From NCBI GenBank assembly GCA_000226015.1, contig JH157001.1:24148-88147 (forward strand): a DNA stretch of 64,000 nucleotides, read 5' to 3'. Every line of letters begins with the position of its first letter. The first letter of the stretch is position 1. This document shows positions 22,001 through 32,006 of this stretch, in pieces. The stretch comes from Mnemiopsis leidyi. Taxonomy: Eukaryota; Ctenophora; Tentaculata; Lobata; Bolinopsidae. The notes below the pieces were generated by a model. That model was not told the origin of the DNA and did not search any database. It was given only the letters and a program-made list of their open reading frames with translations. The position numbers and the translations under genes are program-made.

Positions 22001-24386
22001 TCCCAAGAACGTTTATGGCTCTGGTTTTGGCCCGATTCCGGCCTGGTATTGACCGGCTATAGGCCTGGTTCCGGCCAGCTATATAGGCCAAAAATAATCA
22101 CCCGTTTTCCTGAACGTGTGACATTTGTATTGGCACGTGTGAAAGTGTAAGTGCAGAAAATCTAGATCCTTCTTCTCTCCCTTATGGGTCGGATTACAGA
22201 ATCCCGTGAGTGTCACGTGACTTTGTGAGATATGTTCTCATCTACTCTTCATAAAGTTTCTCTCCTTTCTCGTATTTATCTACTTCGGGAGAATTGTGGG
22301 TAGCAAAACGGATTGTTTCTACCTGTACTATGATGTATAAGGTTAAAGGTAGAAATGTACTACCAACTACAAAAATGGATGTTACTGAACTGAATTCCAA
22401 GTTCCGGATGTGATAGATTTCTTCAAAAAAGCATAGATTCAGTTCAAGTGACAAAAAGATCAAATTGACAGACTAATTTTAATCGATTTTATCGAAACCG
22501 AAATTTTCAGTGCTCTGGATCGACTTAATTTTTCAATAGTCTAATAGTATACTGTTTAGTCTGATAGTATCATGTTTAGTCATTATTATTATGAACATGT
22601 ATTTATTAATGATTATTCACATAACTTAATAACTCTAAAAGATTTGTAGTCTTAGTATATTGCAACGATTTATTTAATAGTCACGTGACCTGTAAGCGTC
22701 ACCAAGCTGTACGTGAATGTGTCAATACTTTCAGGAACTGACTTATTATTGTCAGTAGCATTGGTAAGAGAGTGAGCTTGTGGATTTGTATTTTATGATT
22801 TGGGGTTTTAGACCAACAACTTTTCCTTTGGATTGAAAATGAGGAGTTGACCCGTTTTAGGCTTTTGTTGAAGTTTTGTTTTTTTCCTCAATGAAACCCC
22901 AAACTAGTGCCTTTAATACACATTGCTTGGTTTAATTCGATTTTCTGTCTGTTTTTAGCTTCGACAAAGTTAGGCCTGCATTTGTAAAGTGATGAAATTT
23001 CTTGTCCAATTTTTCTCCGACGAGACTATAAGTATAATATAGATGTTTTATCCGAATTTCTGTCACAATATGCTATTTTTACAAGATAGCATATTTCGCA
23101 GTGATGGTTATTATAAGTCCTGTATTACTATATAACAAAACTTAAACTAGCTCATTAGTCATTACCTAGTTCAGTCAAAAATATAATATCTATCAACTAC
23201 GGCTTATAGTACAATTAACAATATTTCAAATTTTGCTGGTTACGTTTTCGTTTGAACTCATAAAATAAATTGTCTTATTAGTTCTGCTGTTGGACCCCAG
23301 CAGTTCTACGATGATTATACCTCTTCTTACAATTATTTAAGTTTATAGTTTGCAGTTATATTGCGTGGGTTTACACTGTCTTTGTGTGTTTTTATACCCG
23401 GCCTTATCATTTCATCATACAAAAACTACGGTACCTAGTTTGCCGCGTGACTTGGTTTTATTTGGGCAGGAAGAAGTCTAGCCTGGTGTTCAGCCAAGTC
23501 TATCGGAGCTTTGAGTTGACTGTTTTCGATTTTTTTTTCAGTGAAAAGCCTGCATTTTACACAACAATTAAACTATAAATATTACACTCGGCACCAGCTG
23601 AATGAGATATTTGCCCTGCGTGCTTAACAAGTAAGTCAGAAGGCATGATTTGAAGAATAATTCCAAACTTCAAATAAATTTTTAATCGCATTTTAACCCC
23701 AGGTTGACCCCTCAGTATATAGCGGCATATCAGAACTATTGCCAAGCTTTAGCAGCACATCAACATGCTCTTCTGTCGCTGACAAATCCTGCTTCTCAGG
23801 TAAATTTCTCTCTTAGAATTTATCATTCACGGTGTCGTACTATATTGGATATAATGATTTTGAGCGTGGAAATAATGTGGTGAATTCATAAGAGACTCAT
23901 TTCAGCTATTACAGAAAGCTTGCCGTTCCAAACTAAACACCTTGCATCTTAGGGCCAGCCAGCTGCAGCTCAGACATTTTTTGAGACTAACCCCTACTAC
24001 GCGGCGGCGGCGGCGGCGCACGTGCAATACACCGCTCCCACCAGCCCCGACTACACCACTAGTGCCACTAGCGCCGCCCAACTAGCAGCCGGCATCGGCA
24101 GTCAGAGTTCAAGTGTAACAGCCGCTTTTCTAGCCCAGCAACAACAACTTCAGAATTCTGGTTTCATGCAGGTAATGTGACACGGGCATTTTGTACTTGT
24201 AGTCAGTGAATTATTTCATATTTTGCATTGAGAACTTCATGTTTTTCACATAGCTCTTTCACAAAGCGTTCGTATTACTCCTCCACAAACAAATCTGTTC
24301 GCTCCCTACTAACGCTCGTTCAGGTAGCTACGGCCGCAAATCAATTCCCCGGCCACTATGCCACATATCCCAACGAAAGTCAATGA
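19043..24386 (+). CDS. RBM24/RBM38: RBM24/RBM38-like RNA-binding protein, single RRM
   Basis: Seven exons in phase: 19043-19093, 20151-20282, 20466-20583, 21768-21834, 23703-23799, 23953-24171 and 24324-24386 (TGA). About 249 residues. The N-terminal RRM has RNP2 VFVGGLPYH and RNP1 KGYGFVTM. The core [41 protein letters not shown] is nearly identical to vertebrate RBM24/RBM38, followed by a Gln/Ala-rich low-complexity tail with a six-Ala run. Family members bind GU/U-rich RNA and control muscle and heart splicing, mRNA stability and p53/p21 transcripts. The start ATG at 19043 gives [17 protein letters not shown] directly before RNP2, matching the short N-terminus of the family. A second open frame overlaps the last exon (24358-24600) and could be reached only by a different splice. 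Confidence 0.93.
19125..19600. repeat. Approximately 56-bp degenerate tandem repeat in RBM intron 1
   Basis: Seven or eight diverged units with the order TATTATTCAGTGTCCCTTAT, then TTATAGTTATGTCTTGACAT, then AATTTTA. CAGTGTCCCTTA-type cores occur about every 54-60 bases. Divergence suggests an old array. Confidence 0.75.
20049..20146. repeat. 25-bp tandem repeat of a splice-acceptor sequence
   Basis: Four copies of a 25-base unit, CTTATTGACATTTATTTCAG plus GTGTT, directly before RBM exon 2. Each carries a pyrimidine-rich TTTATTTCAG that looks like a real 3' splice site. The frame requires the TTCTAG at 20145-20150, after the last copy. The upstream AGs would shift frame or introduce the TAG of that site. 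Confidence 0.88.
20584..21767. other. RBM intron 3
   Basis: Intron of 1,184 bases. It contains a GC-richer patch (about 21000-21130) and an open frame (21220-21480) with no family match or supporting splice sites. Confidence 0.5.
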
Positions 24387-26478
24387 CGGGACAGCCTTGG
24401 TGGTGCCGGCGAGCGCTGCAGCAGAAGTTACAGCCAGCTTGCCTCACGTTCTTCCCGCCACCTCTATCCTCCCTAGCAACCCCGCCCTCGTCCCTAGCAA
24501 CCCCGCCCTTGTGACCGGTCTGGTACCGGCCCCGGCCGGTCTTATCCCGGCCCGCAAAACAACCAGCCAGCTTAGACAGTTTTACAAAACTCTTCTCTGA
24601 CTGACCGGACAAGCGTAGAGGTGCACTCTTCTCACATACCATGTACTTGTACAGTCATGTCTTGACACGGACGTGCCTTTCAATCGGTTTTTATTGTTGA
24701 TTTGAGTTTTATACGAGCTAGTTTTGTTGTTGTGATGAGTTAGACGCTGATTTGAATGTTAGCGTGCAGGCACGAACCAGCAATCCGACCCTTAATCACT
24801 GTCGACAGCTAGTAGTGTAGAACAGCGTAGATAACAGCAATGATTCGAAAGAGAGAACTGAAACAATTGAAGCACGATCCTTATATACTCTCAAAACGTC
24901 TTTGTAGAAATCTGTAAAAATTTGAGTGACAAAGTCCATTTCTTTGCTGAACAGTAATTTTAGTCAGATGGAATCATTAGGTTGAATAAATTTTAAACAA
25001 AGAGTTGTCAATTTTTTAGATTTTTGATGAGATGCTGGGAGCAAAGAAGTGGAAATTTAACCATCTAGTAAGCGTTATATATTTCTTTTGTACGATAATA
25101 TTTCTTAGACTGAACTTTAAGAAGTTGATAACTTTTCTCGATTTATTTTGTAATAGAATTTTTAGTCTCTTTCTGGGCTCTCTAATTTATGGACTGGACG
25201 TGTATTGATGTTGATATTTAAACAATTATGTAGAGATTATGTATTTTATCAGGCCAACTATTTGAAAATCAAGTTTTTGTGTTGATAATGTTATTAAAGT
25301 GAGTAAAAGTGAGATTTTTAAAATGTTCCTGGCCCGAGGCTGTGAGAATTTGCCAGTGTTGATATTTCGTATAGCAAGAAGAGGTTGTTATTGTGCAATT
25401 ATTGAGAGGTTGTTTTTATGATGCAATTATGATTATCGTTAAGTGACAGTAACAATGACAGTTCGAAATTGAAATGAAAGAATGAAAATATTTAATATTT
25501 GAAGGTAGCATAGATGGTGATTATTCGATACAAGTTCCTGTAGTTAATGGAATAAACATAGTATAACATATAGTTAAAGTACCACTTTATAACGTTCATC
25601 TATTTAAATCGGTTCTTCAGAATGGGTGTTTCAATTGTTATACATATTGTGTATAAAGACAACTTTGGAATAGAATTGCAAGGTCAAGGATTGACCATAT
25701 ATTCATGAGCCAGAAAAGTTGTAAACTTTTTCATTTTAAATCAGGTGACAGCGATTTACCTATGGCGGACGCGGCACCCAATGCATTACTCGTAAAACTA
25801 AAAGAAAACTGCATGTCACGTTGGAAACATGAGCCGGACATTGTGCTCACCACAACCTAATCTTCAAGTTACTGAATAAGAATATTTGACAAATCACAAA
25901 AATAAGCAGGATTTAACATAAAATTCAAAATCGTACAAAACTTCTGTAAAGCAGAATTTTATGTTATGATCTTTGCTTTAGCGATGTTTTAGTTCTACTT
26001 CTACGAATAATATGATTATGAAGATCATTATATTGAAAATTCTGAATTTATGTCAATATAAGAACTAGTAGTTGTAAATTAGGAACTGACTATGGTTTCG
26101 GATTGGAATTGAAGTTTTACTAATTCGAATCCAAATTCAAATAGTATCTAGCTGTCAGTGTAACTGTAAGTGTATTTAAAACCGTAATTCAAATAATTTA
26201 AAACACTGGGTCACTGACTTCATTGCGAAACAAACTTGGACACTCATATATAAGTTCTCATGCATAGGTATAAATCTTTAAAGTTTTAGTTAACTTTAGA
26301 CTCAGAGTTTTAGTTAACCCCGTCGATGGGCGTGATGGCAGCGACCTAGTAGGTTGTAATTGTAAAGCTACGAAGTTTCAGCTGAACTAACAGAACAGTG
26401 TAATAGTATACTGCACAGTGCATGCTCACCCCTCTATCAGTTTTACTATGTCCGATAACTTAACATACACCAAAAAAG
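24387..26478. other. RBM 3' UTR and intergenic DNA
   Basis: Long AT-rich stretch with AATAAA-like sites near 24983 and 25551 that could end the RBM transcript. Between 24470 and 24520 a short internal duplication (CCCTAGCAACCCCGCCCT twice) lies in the 3' UTR. No gene was recognised. Confidence 0.5.
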
Positions 26479-26784
26479 TACGAGCAAGTCTCTGTCTAGG
26501 ACAAGACAGTTCGAGCAAGTCTCTGTCTAGGACAACGAGTACGACCAAGTCTCTGTCTAGGACAAACAGTACGAGCAAGTCTCTGTCTAGGACAAAACAG
26601 TACGAGCAAGTCTCTGTCTACTTCTAGGACAAGACAGTACGAGCAAGTCTCTGTCTAGGACAAGACAGTACGAGCAAGTCTCTGTCTAGGACAAGACAGT
26701 ACGAGCAAGTCTCTGTCTAGGACAAGACAGTACGAGCAAATCTCTGTCTAGCACAAAACAAGTCTCTGTCTAGGACAGAACAAG
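26479..26784. repeat. 30-31-bp minisatellite beside the minus-strand gene end
   Basis: About ten copies of a unit containing GAGCAAGTCTCTGTCTAGGA, period 30-31, with a few irregular units near 26540, 26620 and 26755. It runs up to the stop codon of the minus-strand gene (26785), so it forms that gene's 3' UTR or flank. Confidence 0.88.
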
Positions 26785-27303
26785 TCAGGCAGAGCGGAGG
26801 TAGTTTCTGGGGTAGTTGTAGCGCCAGTAAATGTGAGGCAGCTCCGAGTTCCAGCCCCTCCAGGCATACGTGTTGACAATCCCGTACGTTTTGTTAGAGC
26901 CTGTCCTGCGGGAGTCGGTCACCTCCTTCTTGCATTGTGACAGTCTCTTCACCACCTCCTCCACCTCTGACTCAGTGTAGCTGTGGAGATTTGGTTTTTA
27001 TAATAGTATATTGTCTTAGAGTGACAATATTTGTTATACTTATAGCTTTAGCTTTGAAGGTGGAGGTATGGATTAGAGTGACAAAATTTGTTAAAGCTTT
27101 GAAGGTGTCATTTATCATAGATGTGTCACATGATCATACTCTTTAGTGTAATTTTTGATGGTCAGACTCATCAGAGTATCAAATCAGCTTCTGAGATCTA
27201 GTTCACTTCTGTGCTATATTAAGATATAATTCTGTGCTCTAAGTCTATATATTGCTTACTTTTCAGGTTCCAATGCACTACTAACGTATCGAGGACGTAT
27301 ATT
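26785..27303 (-). CDS. Unrecognised small protein, last two exons (minus strand)
   Basis: Minus-strand exons 27303-27260 and 26980-26785 join in phase across a GTAAGC donor and a CCACAG acceptor. They give NIRPRYVSSALEPEN, YTESEVEEVVKRLSQCKK, EVTDSRRTGSNKTYGIVNTY and AWRGWNSELPHIYWRYNYPR, ending NYLRSA before TGA. A charged helix precedes an aromatic-rich C-terminus with Tyr and Trp at short spacing. The style recalls short ciliary proteins, but no family was recognised. The 5' part is missing; a possible exon at 28061-28087 (PKEVEEYRY) has a weak donor. The gene is tail-to-tail with the RBM gene and head-to-head with the lectin-like gene. Confidence 0.7.
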
Positions 27304-27309
27304 CTAGGT

Positions 27310-29495
27310 GTCTGAACTGGGACTGGCTTAGTTGTGCTAAGTCTATATATTTATAATTCTGTGCTATATAATATACTTCTGTGCTATCTATTTTATAATT
27401 GAAATTCAGTGCTATATAATTCTCGATGAAAATGCGAAAACTAATCTGAAAAGTCCAGTTCACTGTTCACGAATTGCCACTAAATCCGTGCATGGACTTC
27501 TCTGTGCATGAACTGCTTAAGCGGATCGACATTACAACCGCTCAAAGAAAACATTTCCTGATAAGTATAACGGTATTATACCTAGTATAATTGGAGTGAG
27601 CTGTTTTGGGTCTCGACTTCTGTCTCTGATTTATTCCCTCCTCTGTCCTTAGGTGCTGCTTACTGGCAACCGTGTGATTGCTGAATAGCCTCTCTGAGAA
27701 GCATCTAGGTCATATACTCATTCATATCAGTATCACTTAGTTATTCGCTATCACAGAGTGTCATCAATTATCACACTTGTGTTGTCACTGACAACAAAAT
27801 CATTTATCTATTTCAAGAGTTCGTGACTGTCTCATAGCTGGTATTTTACTTAAACGTTTCTATAGACCCAGTTACGTATAAAATTCAAAGAAAATTTTAG
27901 GTTTTAAACTGACCGGAAATTTCGTCCACCCTCTGTCTACTGAACTTCATGTTAACAACACTAGTGCTACTCATACTGAAATGTTACAGTTAGGTTTTAG
28001 TGTTGTAACTGTTGTGGCCCGTACACTTCTTGGTTGCTGATGTTCCCTCTTCACAGAACGTACCGATACTCCTCGACCTCCTTTGGCCTTAAGAATACCT
28101 ATAGTATTTGAGTATTCAATAGAACTTAGTCTACAATTTTTAACGTAGATTAAATTAGCATATTGATGATATTTACCATAGAATTAATATTCACTTGTTT
28201 ACTATCACATTGATGTCAGCCTGGTTCTGGATAAAACTTAACATCCACAACCCTCACCATGCTGCAAAAATCCTTCTGATCCAGCTTGTGCAGAGTAGCA
28301 TTATTAGAACAAATGTATTTTGTTAATACATCTCTGGTTCCTCAAAGTCACAGCATTTTTAAGAGGGGGGAGGGGACCAGCTGAACTGGTGCGATTTTAA
28401 AATCAGTCATTCGATATAAATGTCATTTTTATTTGGTCGACTGATTTTGATAGTTCCACAAACTCCCTCAAAGATCCATGAAATAGCCGACGAATTCTTA
28501 ACATACTTTGAATCGAATTTTCTTCTTGCATTCAATACAGTTACAATTACACTTCATGAGAAACATATGATTGTCAAATTTTATGCTATGAAAGAATTTG
28601 TTCTAGCGACTTTGAAATAAGGGGAATATATAGATAGACTGATAGAGTAAGATAGCCGATTTCTGAATTATATCGACCGACAAAATCCTGTACTGTGCCA
28701 AGGTTGAGTCCATTTTTGACATCAAAACATGACAAAATCTTCATCATGTCATTAGGCTGTTTGGTCAGTTGTAATGAAGTCGTCAGCTGTTCCACAGATG
28801 ATTTAAATATGACGCGAGCGTAAACCTTTCTGTAGTTGCAGAATGCTCCGAATTTGTCTTGTTCAGTCATTTAATCGAAGAGGTGATAGGTACCCGTACA
28901 TGATCAAACAACAAGTATGCAATTAAAAATAACCAAACCCTGACTGCCAGTTTAACATTAATTGTCGAATTCAAGTGTCTCAAAATCAGCTTTACTCAAT
29001 CATTGAGTTCCGCGAAATTAAAGTCGAGCAATCGGCATTCACTATTAGTGAGCCAAAGTTATAGTTATTACTATAAGTTCAGAAAGAAGCAAAAAGAACC
29101 TTTTTGGAAGATTCATTTCTTGGACGAATGACTGTTCTGGCACTTAGCGGCTGATAATGATATAAATAAGTTTTATATTTGTTGTTACTACCTGTGCTCT
29201 GTTCGAATCAATCTTGCGTCCATAAATTTGCCATGTCGTTAGCATTTTTTTTATTTTTTCCTCTGTTTTATAACTATATATAACGGTCAAGAGTTGATAG
29301 AGGTTGGCATGGCTTTTTTTGTTTTGGTAACTCTGCTGCTGTTCTTAGTAAATTGATTTATTATGCAAGGTTGAATCATTGTTTGTTTTAATAATGTGCG
29401 TCCAGTGATGATGCGGACTTTAAATGCAAAAGTGATGATAAAATGGTTTGAAAGTCCTGACCATTGCAAGACATAAGTCTGCAGATGCGAGTGTG
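27310..29495. other. Region between minus-strand gene and lectin gene
   Basis: Probably holds the 5' exons of the minus-strand gene, which I could not define. Repeats of TTCTGTGCTATAT type occur around 27205-27420. A 94-codon minus-strand open frame (28870-28586) begins with ATG and reads MTEQDKFGAFCNYRKVYARV. It has no splice donor or family match, and its coding status is open. Confidence 0.35.
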
Positions 29496-32006
29496 ATGAG
29501 ACGTGCAGCCATGTTCTTCATATGCTTCTTACTACTACTAGACAGCTCTGATAATTCAGGTAAAAATTCCATCTCGAAGTCGACCTCCTGCGGCCCCTCC
29601 CCGCCCCTACAAGGTCCCCGGTAGTCGGTCCCCCCTGNNNNNNNNNNCTCTCCTCGCCCCTACAAGGCCAAGGTCCTCGGTAGTCAGTCCCTCCTTCCTC
29701 TCCTCGCCCCTACAAGGTCCTCGGTAGTCGGTCCCCTCCAATTCCTCTCCTCGCCCCTACAAGGTCCTCGGTAGTCGGTCCCCTCTTGCACCTCTCCTCG
29801 TCCCTACAAGGTCCCCGGCGGTGATGTGAAATAGTGGTTGACATTTAGTGCTCGTGTAGTTGTTTAGATTGTTGTTTAGATTGTAGATTAAAAGCAATGT
29901 AACAGTAGCTTATAAAAATAATACTAATAGTAATATGGTAACTGTAGAAGTATCTTAGTGTTTTATAGCTCCAAGCCTCATAGTCATACGCAATTCTGAT
30001 ACAGGTTGGACAGCAGTACAATCTAAAACGAAAATACGATACAATCTGCAGACCTTCCCTATCCAAATCAAAACGGACAGTGCAATTGGGAGTAATGAAG
30101 GATTGAAAGTAATATTTTTATCAGCAATGGGGGCATGGGCGGGGGGAGTCGAAATCACATTTAGGTCCTCTCCTGAGTATTATCTCTATGGCTGCTTTAC
30201 TCCGGGATCGCCTCAGCACTTCCCAAATGCCCTCCCATATGATAGTGACAACGTTAGAGTATGGACGATTACAAGGAAAAAGACCCCTGCAATGACTTTA
30301 GTAATTCACTGTGACGACAAAGAAGTTGTCAACCTAGTGATCTCCAACCTAACGTGTACTCAAGATGTGGCACCGTGGAGCTGGGATGTTGTAGAGATAT
30401 ATTTGGACGATTCCAACTCGGCAACAGTTTACTATAGACCAGGTAATGAATTTCATACTGACGATCGATAACTCTGAAGGTAAGCTCCTCATACCAGTTC
30501 AATTAAATAAAGAACGCGTCATTTCCTGGAAAGGAACTTAAAATCAAAAGAGACACTTTGTGACATGGGTAGTGTTGCTCGATAGCGAGCCCTCATCGGT
30601 CAATCAAACTATCGCATGATTTATAAAATTCACGACAGCTTTATTTGGAGAAAAATAAGCAATTAAGTGATACATGGAGTTGTAAGCTGTAACCGAGTGG
30701 AAATGGAAGCATCACCGAAAATTGAGGCAAATCATTTTTAACCTATTTACTATAACTATAGTCAATATAATCAGGTCACAAGAACAACACATCTTTTCAG
30801 GAATCCCGAAGGCTGAGATCGGAATAGCACATTTATCGTCTGACGAAATCCCCCTAACTCAAGCTCTTCTTTTCGACGGGGATTATAACACGACTGCTAT
30901 ATCACAAAATTACACGCTGCTTGACAACAAGCCGGAAAACTTCGCGATAATTCTCGTCCTGAAGCACGTGACTAGAATTAAAATGATAAGGATACTTAAC
31001 AGGGTTGACTGTTGCAGAGACAGGCTAATTGGGTTTAAAGTGATCATCAGGGAAGAAGAAGTGGGCAACAGTAAAGCAATTACGTGTGGAACTATCGAAG
31101 AGGAAAGTCTGGAATATGAGTTTGCTTGTGAAGGGGTTGGGTATAGAGTATCTTTGAGGAATAGCAACCCTATTGAGTGGGTCAACTTGGCGGAAGTCGA
31201 AGTATATGGAGAAAGGGGTGAGTAACTAAGTGACTGTAGCTTGTTTTTATTGATGGTCTGTGAAAAAAAGTTAAGTTAAGTGACTTTTTATTTTGTCTAA
31301 AATTCCAACTTTACAATCAGTAGTTTACTAAAATTCTACAGACTTTCAGTTTCCAAGCATGATACCGGTGGTGGATGCCGAAATGACCACTGTAGAAGAA
31401 TCACATCCAGTCACAAACCTTTACGACGGCGATTACAGAACATTTGCCCTTAGCTCTCAGAGCGATCAGCTACCACCCATTTCCAGAGCTGGTTCACCCT
31501 CCTCCATTCACTTTGTCATCACCATCAGTTTAGGGTCTTTTTCTTACAAAATTAGATCGATTAGACTGATCAACAGATTTGACGGCGAAAGGGATACTAT
31601 CACAGGATTTGATGTATTCATCATGGATGGAAGCATCGATGATCAGTATATTGGAAGCGTTAGCGAAGATGGAAGAGCCGACTACAGTTTTAGGGATGGA
31701 GGAATTGGTAATAAGGTTGAACTAAGGAAGAACAGCACAGTGCACAGCGTAAATCTAGCTGAGGTTGAAGTTTATGGAACTTTACTTGGTAAGCAATGCA
31801 CCATTGGTCACTAAACATTCAAAAGTTAAACAGAGGTTGAATAATAAACTTAAAGCGTCGGAAAAATCGAATTTAAAAAAATCGATTAATTTTTTTCAGG
31901 GAAGGTATTTTCTCGTTTTAGGGTCTTGGCATTGATCTATTATGTTATGTATTCATATTTCGTCGAGTTATTACAAAGACGTAAATGTAAAGTTCGCACC
32001 CAGTAA
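29496..32006 (+). CDS. Secreted or membrane protein with two F-type-lectin-like domains
   Basis: Exons 29496-29559, 30005-30442, 30801-31217, 31342-31788 and 31900 onward, all split after the first base of a codon. The first encodes a signal peptide (AAMFFICFLLLL). The second encodes about 146 residues (RYNLQTFPIQIKTDS, GVEITFRSSPEYYLYGCF, WDVVEIYLDD) of no domain I can name. The third and fourth each encode a galactose-binding-fold domain of fucolectin type: LFDGDYNTTA, ILNRVDCCRDRLIGFKV, LAEVEVYGE; then LYDGDYRTFA, LINRFDGERDTITGFDV, LAEVEVYG. The second has lost the CC of NRxDCC. The fifth has a hydrophobic run (FRVLALIYYVMYSYFVELL) and basic residues. It either stops at TAA 32004-32006 or splices at GTAAGT 32003. 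Likely role is carbohydrate recognition at the cell surface. An assembly gap lies in intron 1. Confidence 0.8.
29590..29815. repeat. 47-bp GC-rich minisatellite containing an assembly gap
   Basis: Units of about 47 bases containing CTCGCCCCTACAAGGTCCTC and GGTAGTCGGTCCCCTC, at least five copies. Ten N at 29638-29647 interrupt it, so the copy number is unresolved. It is strikingly C-rich for this AT-rich region. Confidence 0.88.

Noticed and set aside
28586-28870. 94-codon minus-strand frame starting MTEQDKFGAF
   Set aside because: The first 70 residues look protein-like, but there is no usable donor, no family match and the tail is low-complexity. Left as undecided, not called.
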